A stretch of DNA of 8,711 nt from Patescibacteria group bacterium (GTDB taxonomy: Bacteria > Patescibacteriota > Patescibacteriia > UBA2591 > PGYQ01): contig JAGVFS010000011.1 of assembly GCA_020057535.1 (NCBI GenBank), positions 1 to 8,711 of the forward strand, written 5' to 3'. The position numbers were made by a program, and so were the translations under genes. Shown here one piece after another: positions 5,879-8,711 of the stretch. The notes under the pieces were generated by a model. That model saw only the letters and a list, made by a program, of their open reading frames with translations, was not told the origin of the DNA and searched no databases. Each line of letters starts with the position of its first letter. The first letter of the stretch is position 1.

Positions 5879-7381
5879 ATGTCTTTAACTCAAAAATTTA
5901 AAATTTTAAAAAATATTCAACCGCGAAAAAAATGGCTGGAACAAACCAGAGAGGGTTTTTTAATACAAGCAAAAAAAGAATTTGAATATGTCCGTTCAAA
6001 TAATATTTCATTAAATAATAAATACTCAACATCGTTGATTTTTCTAAGATTATTTTTAAAACCAATAAGCGCGTTGGCAATAGTGGCAATTTTATTTTTT
6101 AGCGGTTCAACTTTTGCGATTCAAGCGGCAAAAAATACCGTGCCCGGCGATCCTTTATATGTGATTAAAATTAATTTAGAAAAAACACAAAAGATGTTAA
6201 CTAATAACAAAGAAAAAAGAGTTGGATTAGCCATAAACTCCAGTAAAGAACGATTAAAAGAATTAAAAAAACTTTCTTATTCTATTACGCCATCAACTAA
6301 GAACGATAAAAATATAAAAACAGCCACTCAAAATTTAAATGAAGGAATTAAAGAAATCAAAGTTTCTTTGAATGAATTAAAAGAAGAATCAAATTCTAAA
6401 ACAACAATAGAAACAGCAAAAACAGTTGATACACAAACTGTTAAAATTGAAAAAGAATTGATTCAAACAAAAAAAGAAGCAAGTCCTTTAATTAAAGAAG
6501 AAATAGAAAAGGTTCTTAATTCTGTTGAAGAAACAAGTTCACACGCCCTTCAAACCATTATAAATGAACAAGAAATAACAAAAACAGATTCTGTTATAAA
6601 AAATGAAGCGACTGATATTATCGAAAATAAAATTAAGCAAACAGAGGAAAAAATTAAAGAAGTAAAAAACAAAGCCGTTGATTTAGTTAAAACTTCTGAA
6701 CTAGAAATTTTAGCAGAAGTTGAACAAGGGGGGGAAAAAATAGATCAAATTGATCAGCAAAAAATTAAAGAAAATACAAAAACAAAAAAACAAGAAAACG
6801 CTAATCAAGAAAACGCTAATAAAATGCAAGAACAAAAAAACGATATAATAATAAAACAAGAGAATATAAAAATATTAGAAGAAACTCAAAACTCAAAATT
6901 TAAAATTCAAAATGAAAATAAAAGTGAAAATCTCAAAACAGAAGAAAAAGATAAAAAGGATGAAAATATAAAAATATTAGAAGAAACTCAAAACTCAAAA
7001 CTTAAAATTCAAAATGAAAATAAAAATGAAAATCTCAAAACAGAAGAAAAAGATAAAAAGGATGAAAATATAAAAATATTAGAAGAAACTCAAAACTCAA
7101 AACCCAAAACTCAAAATGAAACAATAAAACAAGAAGATGTTAAAATAATTAAAACAATAGAACAAGAAAAAATTAAAGAGAATAAAGAAAAGAGTCAAGA
7201 GATTATAAAAGAAACAAATAAAGCGGAAACAATTTTAAAAGAAGTTAAAGAGACGTTAAAACAAAAAGATTTAAATAAAAACGATTTAAATATAATTGTT
7301 GACAAAATGATAGTGAGTAAAAAATTAACTGATATAGCTGAAAAAATGACGGAAAAAAATATTAAGACAATAAAACAATAA
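5879..7381 (+). CDS. DUF5667-domain membrane protein, candidate anti-sigma factor
   Basis: A 500-residue protein. The N-terminal 58 residues are basic and probably cytosolic (QPRKKWLEQTREGFL at 14-28). A membrane helix lies at 59-82 (PISALAIVAILFFSGSTFA). The DUF5667 hallmark follows: AAKNTVPGDPLYVIKINLEKTQ (83-104) and a helical segment with RVGLAINSSKERLKELKKL (114-132). The remaining 370 residues are extracytoplasmic, extremely Lys/Glu/Asn/Gln-rich, Cys-free and predicted to be helical or disordered, with tandem repeats at 328-414. By topology and its position 29 nt after an ECF sigma gene it may hold the sigma factor at the membrane through its N-terminus. The domain is not a classical anti-sigma (ZAS) fold and no zinc ligands are visible, so this role is inferred from context. 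The length of the charged tail is variable in relatives as far as I recall. Confidence 0.82.
   Translation: MSLTQKFKILKNIQPRKKWLEQTREGFLIQAKKEFEYVRSNNISLNNKYSTSLIFLRLFLKPISALAIVAILFFSGSTFAIQAAKNTVPGDPLYVIKINLEKTQKMLTNNKEKRVGLAINSSKERLKELKKLSYSITPSTKNDKNIKTATQNLNEGIKEIKVSLNELKEESNSKTTIETAKTVDTQTVKIEKELIQTKKEASPLIKEEIEKVLNSVEETSSHALQTIINEQEITKTDSVIKNEATDIIENKIKQTEEKIKEVKNKAVDLVKTSELEILAEVEQGGEKIDQIDQQKIKENTKTKKQENANQENANKMQEQKNDIIIKQENIKILEETQNSKFKIQNENKSENLKTEEKDKKDENIKILEETQNSKLKIQNENKNENLKTEEKDKKDENIKILEETQNSKPKTQNETIKQEDVKIIKTIEQEKIKENKEKSQEIIKETNKAETILKEVKETLKQKDLNKNDLNIIVDKMIVSKKLTDIAEKMTEKNIKTIKQ
6791..6820 (+). repeat. 15-bp tandem repeat, two copies
   Basis: CAAGAAAACGCTAAT occurs twice head to tail (6791-6805 and 6806-6820), encoding QENAN twice in the charged tail of the DUF5667 protein. 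The copies are identical, so the duplication is recent. Confidence 0.9.
6860..7120 (+). repeat. 102-bp in-frame tandem repeat (2.6 copies)
   Basis: Copies are 6860-6961, 6962-7063 and a partial third at 7064-7120. The period is exactly 102 bp (34 codons), so the frame is kept. Each unit encodes ENIKILEETQNSK, a variable core (FKIQNENKSEN or LKIQNENKNEN), then LKTEEKDKKD. Copies 1 and 2 differ at only three bases. Degenerate echoes occur on the 3' side (KQEDVKIIKT), suggesting older rounds of expansion. Confidence 0.9.
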
Positions 7382-7432
7382 ATAAAATTAACCTAATTAT
7401 TTCAATTTTCAATTACCTCTAAAATAATAACT

Positions 7433-7459
7433 CAATGATTTAAAACGCAATGATTTAAA
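7433..7459 (+). repeat. 12-bp direct repeat, period 15
   Basis: CAATGATTTAAA occurs at 7433-7444 and 7448-7459, 52 bp after the DUF5667 stop. The 3-bp gap puts the copies one and a half helical turns apart. This may be a regulator-binding pair or slippage; no nearby promoter is clear. Confidence 0.6.
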
Positions 7460-7518
7460 TAAATAAATCCAAAATTCAAATTAAATTTATTTTTAAAATT
7501 TTTAAGGTGTTATTTTTC

Positions 7519-7545
7519 ATTCTTGATTTTAAAATCAATTAGAAT
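7519..7545 (+). other. Palindrome in the 7382-7629 spacer
   Basis: TTGATTTTAAAATCAA (7523-7538) is a perfect 16-bp palindrome. ATTCT (7519-7523) and AGAAT (7541-7545) can extend it with a small bulge. There is no T-run, so it is a weak terminator candidate and may be an operator. The rest of 7382-7629 is AT-rich with no gene; three AATTAGA copies follow (7537-7543, 7547-7553, 7561-7567). Confidence 0.4.
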
Positions 7546-7629
7546 AAATTAGATAGAACTAATTAGAAATTTATAATATTGGCGTTTATTTGTGAAAAAA
7601 TTAGCGGTTGAGTTATTCGTTTTTTAGAT

Positions 7630-7658
7630 TTGCGCTTTTTTTAAAATTTTTTTATAAT
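7630..7658 (+). promoter_or_regulatory. Sigma-70-type promoter for the structured RNA and surface gene
   Basis: TTGCGC (7630-7635), a 17-bp T-rich spacer, then TATAAT (7653-7658). Transcription would start near 7665-7667, immediately before the first strong hairpin at 7670. The coincidence of a perfect -10, ideal spacing and the onset of RNA structure supports the call. Confidence 0.65.
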
Positions 7659-7665
7659 AAAAACA

Positions 7666-7904
7666 TAGACTTAAACCCTAAAAATTAACTAAAAGGGTTT
7701 AAGCGTGTGTTTTTACACACAAATCAAGTAGTTTTGCAAAAAACCGAAAGGTCGATTCCATTAATTGGAAATTTTTTCAATACTACTTTTTAGCCTGAAC
7801 TTAATTTATAAGGTAAAAGATATATTACAATGAGATTAAAAAAATATTTTAGTGAAATTTGAGTTTTAAGTTCGGGCCTTAATTAAAATTATTAATTTTA
7901 ATTT
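7666..7904 (+). ncRNA. Structured RNA, unassigned (leader of the surface gene or independent ncRNA)
   Basis: Consecutive helices are visible. P1: CTTAAACCC (7670-7678) with GGGTTTAAG (7695-7703). P2: GTGTGT (7705-7710), a TTTT loop, ACACAC (7715-7720). P3: 7726-7743 with 7772-7788, 16 pairs with one T-T mismatch and one bulged C, enclosing a possible CC-GAAA-GG hairpin (7744-7751) and TTCCA/TGGAA (7756-7770). P4: GCCTGAACTT (7793-7802) with AAGTTCGGGC (7868-7877), ten pairs including one G-U, extendable by two A-U pairs. P5: an A/U palindrome at 7881-7903. The G+C is concentrated in the stems, as expected for selected RNA structure in an AT-rich genome. I recognise no tmRNA, RNase P, SRP, 6S or named riboswitch signature. 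The CDS starts 106 nt after P5. Confidence 0.6.
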
Positions 7905-7943
7905 GTAAAAATTAACATAATTTATAGTTTATTAGAGAATTTT

Positions 7944-7972
7944 CTAAAAAGTTAATTCCTAAAAAGCTAATT
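7944..7972 (+). repeat. 14-bp near-identical direct repeat in the leader
   Basis: CTAAAAAGTTAATT (7944-7957) and CTAAAAAGCTAATT (7959-7972) differ at one base, with a period of 15 bp. They lie after a small hairpin, TTAGA/TCTAA (7932-7947), and upstream of the ribosome binding site. Confidence 0.5.
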
Positions 7973-7995
7973 AATGTTAACTCGCAAATTAAAAT

Positions 7996-8000
7996 GGAGA
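7996..8000 (+). promoter_or_regulatory. Shine-Dalgarno site of the surface-protein gene
   Basis: GGAGA lies 9 nt before the ATG at 8010, with normal spacing to the anti-Shine-Dalgarno of 16S rRNA. It fixes the start codon. It is the only clear Shine-Dalgarno site before any gene in this window, suggesting strong translation. Confidence 0.75.
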
Positions 8001-8009
8001 AAAATTTAT

Positions 8010-8711
8010 ATGAGTAATAAATTAAAATTAACAAGCCTATTCGCAATTACCATAATGATTGGTGTTTTGGGATTAGTCGCTGTTATACCGGTTGCCGCAG
8101 ATGAAACAATTGTTGACAACGATTTGGTAAAAACCGCTGATTCTGGAAAGGTTTATGTGGTTTCTAAAGACACAATAAAACACATTACAGATATAAATGT
8201 TTTTAATTCATACGGTTATGCTATTAAAAATATTAAAACTGTTGCTAATTTAGATGATTTTAAAGTCGGAGATCCTTTAAATAAAGTAATGGATGGAACC
8301 TTAATAATGTCAAAAACTGGTAAAGAAGTTTATGTTGTTTCTAATGGTAAAAAAAGACACATTAAAGGTATGGCTGTTTTTAAAGGATTAGGTTATAAAG
8401 TTGGATTGATTGTTAAATTATCTTCAAAAGATATAGTAGCTTATACTACTGGAAATAACATTACTTCAGCTACGACCATTCCAGATGGCGCTTTAGTTAA
8501 AGGAACTGATTTAAAAGAAGTTTATATAATTGAAAACGGAAAGAAAAGACATATTGGAGATATGAAAACTTTTAAAGACAATAACTTTCAAGCAAAGAAT
8601 ATTTTAGTAGTTCCATCTGCCACAGTAAAAAGTATTGTAGCTGGCGAATTGGTTGTTGCTAAAATTACACCTGCAACACCTGCAACACCTGCAACACCTG
8701 CAACACCTGCA
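8010..8711 (+). CDS. Secreted repeat-containing surface protein (3' partial)
   Basis: The first 234 codons; the frame is open at the window end. A signal peptide covers residues 1-30 (basic MSNKLK, hydrophobic core, PVAA with cleavage before DETIV). Three related units of about 55 residues follow, near 38-93, 96-152 and 160-213. Each has a hydrophobic start (LVKT, TLIMS, ALVKG), a VYVVSxxxxxKHI or VYVVSNGKKRHI core, a phenylalanine helix (MAVFKGLGYKV) and a final strand. Units 2 and 3 carry the identical NGKKRHI; unit 1 is divergent (SKDTIKHI). A Thr-Pro-Ala tract starts at residue 220. This looks like an exported cell-surface protein, perhaps S-layer-like or wall-binding, of a repeat type I recall from Patescibacteria. 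A strong Shine-Dalgarno site and its own promoter with a long leader suggest high or controlled expression. No enzymatic domain is visible in the part present. Confidence 0.85.
   Translation, partial: MSNKLKLTSLFAITIMIGVLGLVAVIPVAADETIVDNDLVKTADSGKVYVVSKDTIKHITDINVFNSYGYAIKNIKTVANLDDFKVGDPLNKVMDGTLIMSKTGKEVYVVSNGKKRHIKGMAVFKGLGYKVGLIVKLSSKDIVAYTTGNNITSATTIPDGALVKGTDLKEVYIIENGKKRHIGDMKTFKDNNFQAKNILVVPSATVKSIVAGELVVAKITPATPATPATPATPA
8667..8711 (+). repeat. 9-bp tandem repeat encoding Thr-Pro-Ala
   Basis: ACACCTGCA is repeated five times without change and runs to the end of the window, so the true copy number is unknown. It encodes a Thr-Pro-Ala linker in the surface protein. Perfect 9-bp repeats are prone to slippage and keep the frame when they change. 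Confidence 0.95.

Noticed and set aside
5898..6089. Minus-strand open frame of 63 codons
   Set aside because: It is antisense to the N-terminus and membrane helix of the DUF5667 protein; its hydrophobic look is a by-product of the opposite strand.
7736..7759. Cyclic-di-GMP-I riboswitch, suggested by GCAAA followed by a GAAA-capped hairpin and GG
   Set aside because: The required GGGACGCAAAG segment and the flanking helix sequence are absent, so only a short chance resemblance remains.
7750..7759. tRNA-like GGTCGATTCC segment
   Set aside because: It lacks the TTCGA loop with a 5-bp stem, and no acceptor, D or anticodon arms can be drawn around it.
7666..7904. tmRNA, because of the mini-ORF inside a structured RNA
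   Set aside because: There is no tRNA-like acceptor pairing of the two ends, no T-arm TTCGA motif closing the 3' end, and the peptide does not end in an Ala-Ala type tag.
1..8711. CRISPR array, tRNA or rRNA genes, or a reassigned stop codon
   Set aside because: No spaced identical repeats of CRISPR type, no cloverleaf and no rRNA motifs were seen. Genes end at normal stops, Trp is encoded by TGG and Gly by GGN codons, so TGA reassignment is not supported.

Overview
The window looks like part of a Patescibacteria (candidate phyla radiation) chromosome. It is very AT-rich (about a quarter G+C by eye). Most genes have no recognisable Shine-Dalgarno site, and the gene content is typical of that group: a poly-Gly DUF2207 membrane protein, an ECF sigma factor paired with a DUF5667 protein, a membrane-anchored S1C/PDZ protein and a repeat-bearing surface protein. 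The standard code fits, because all ORFs are closed by normal stops and contain no in-frame TGA. All genes lie on the + strand; I found no convincing minus-strand gene.

Layout. 1-789: 3' part of a DUF2207-like membrane protein with a Ser-rich region and a 19-Gly tail. 837-1538: a decayed 702-bp insertion sequence (IS481-like DDE transposase) with recognisable terminal inverted repeats, a consensus-like promoter at its left end, and a transposase broken by stops, an internal deletion, a frameshift and a lost catalytic Asp. 1583-1906: small conserved-type hypothetical protein. 1972-2904: class I SAM-dependent methyltransferase. 3060-3845: polytopic membrane protein. 3926-5161: single-pass membrane trypsin-fold protein with one PDZ domain, in which all three catalytic positions are substituted (a pseudoprotease). 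5298-5849: ECF sigma factor, preceded by a promoter of ECF type (TGTAAC, 16 nt, CGTC). 5879-7381: DUF5667 membrane protein, a candidate anti-sigma factor, with a Lys/Glu-rich repeated tail. 7382-8009: a 628-bp gene-free stretch holding small repeats, a sigma-70-like promoter and a strongly structured RNA region. 8010-8711: 5' part of a secreted surface protein with three internal repeats, running off the window in a Thr-Pro-Ala tract.

How the genes may work together. The sigma factor and DUF5667 protein are 29 nt apart and probably form one autoregulated operon. The gene before them has the layout of E. coli DegS (one membrane anchor, trypsin fold, one PDZ), the protease that senses envelope stress and cuts the anti-sigma factor RseA. 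Here the protease is catalytically dead by sequence. This suggests, as inference only, an envelope-sensing module in which a PDZ pseudoprotease acts as sensor or scaffold for a sigma/anti-sigma pair. The surface-protein gene has its own sigma-70-type promoter and a leader of about 340 nt that folds into at least four hairpins; I could not assign it to a known RNA family. The pseudoprotease, its possible link to the sigma switch, and the structured leader are the most interesting items.
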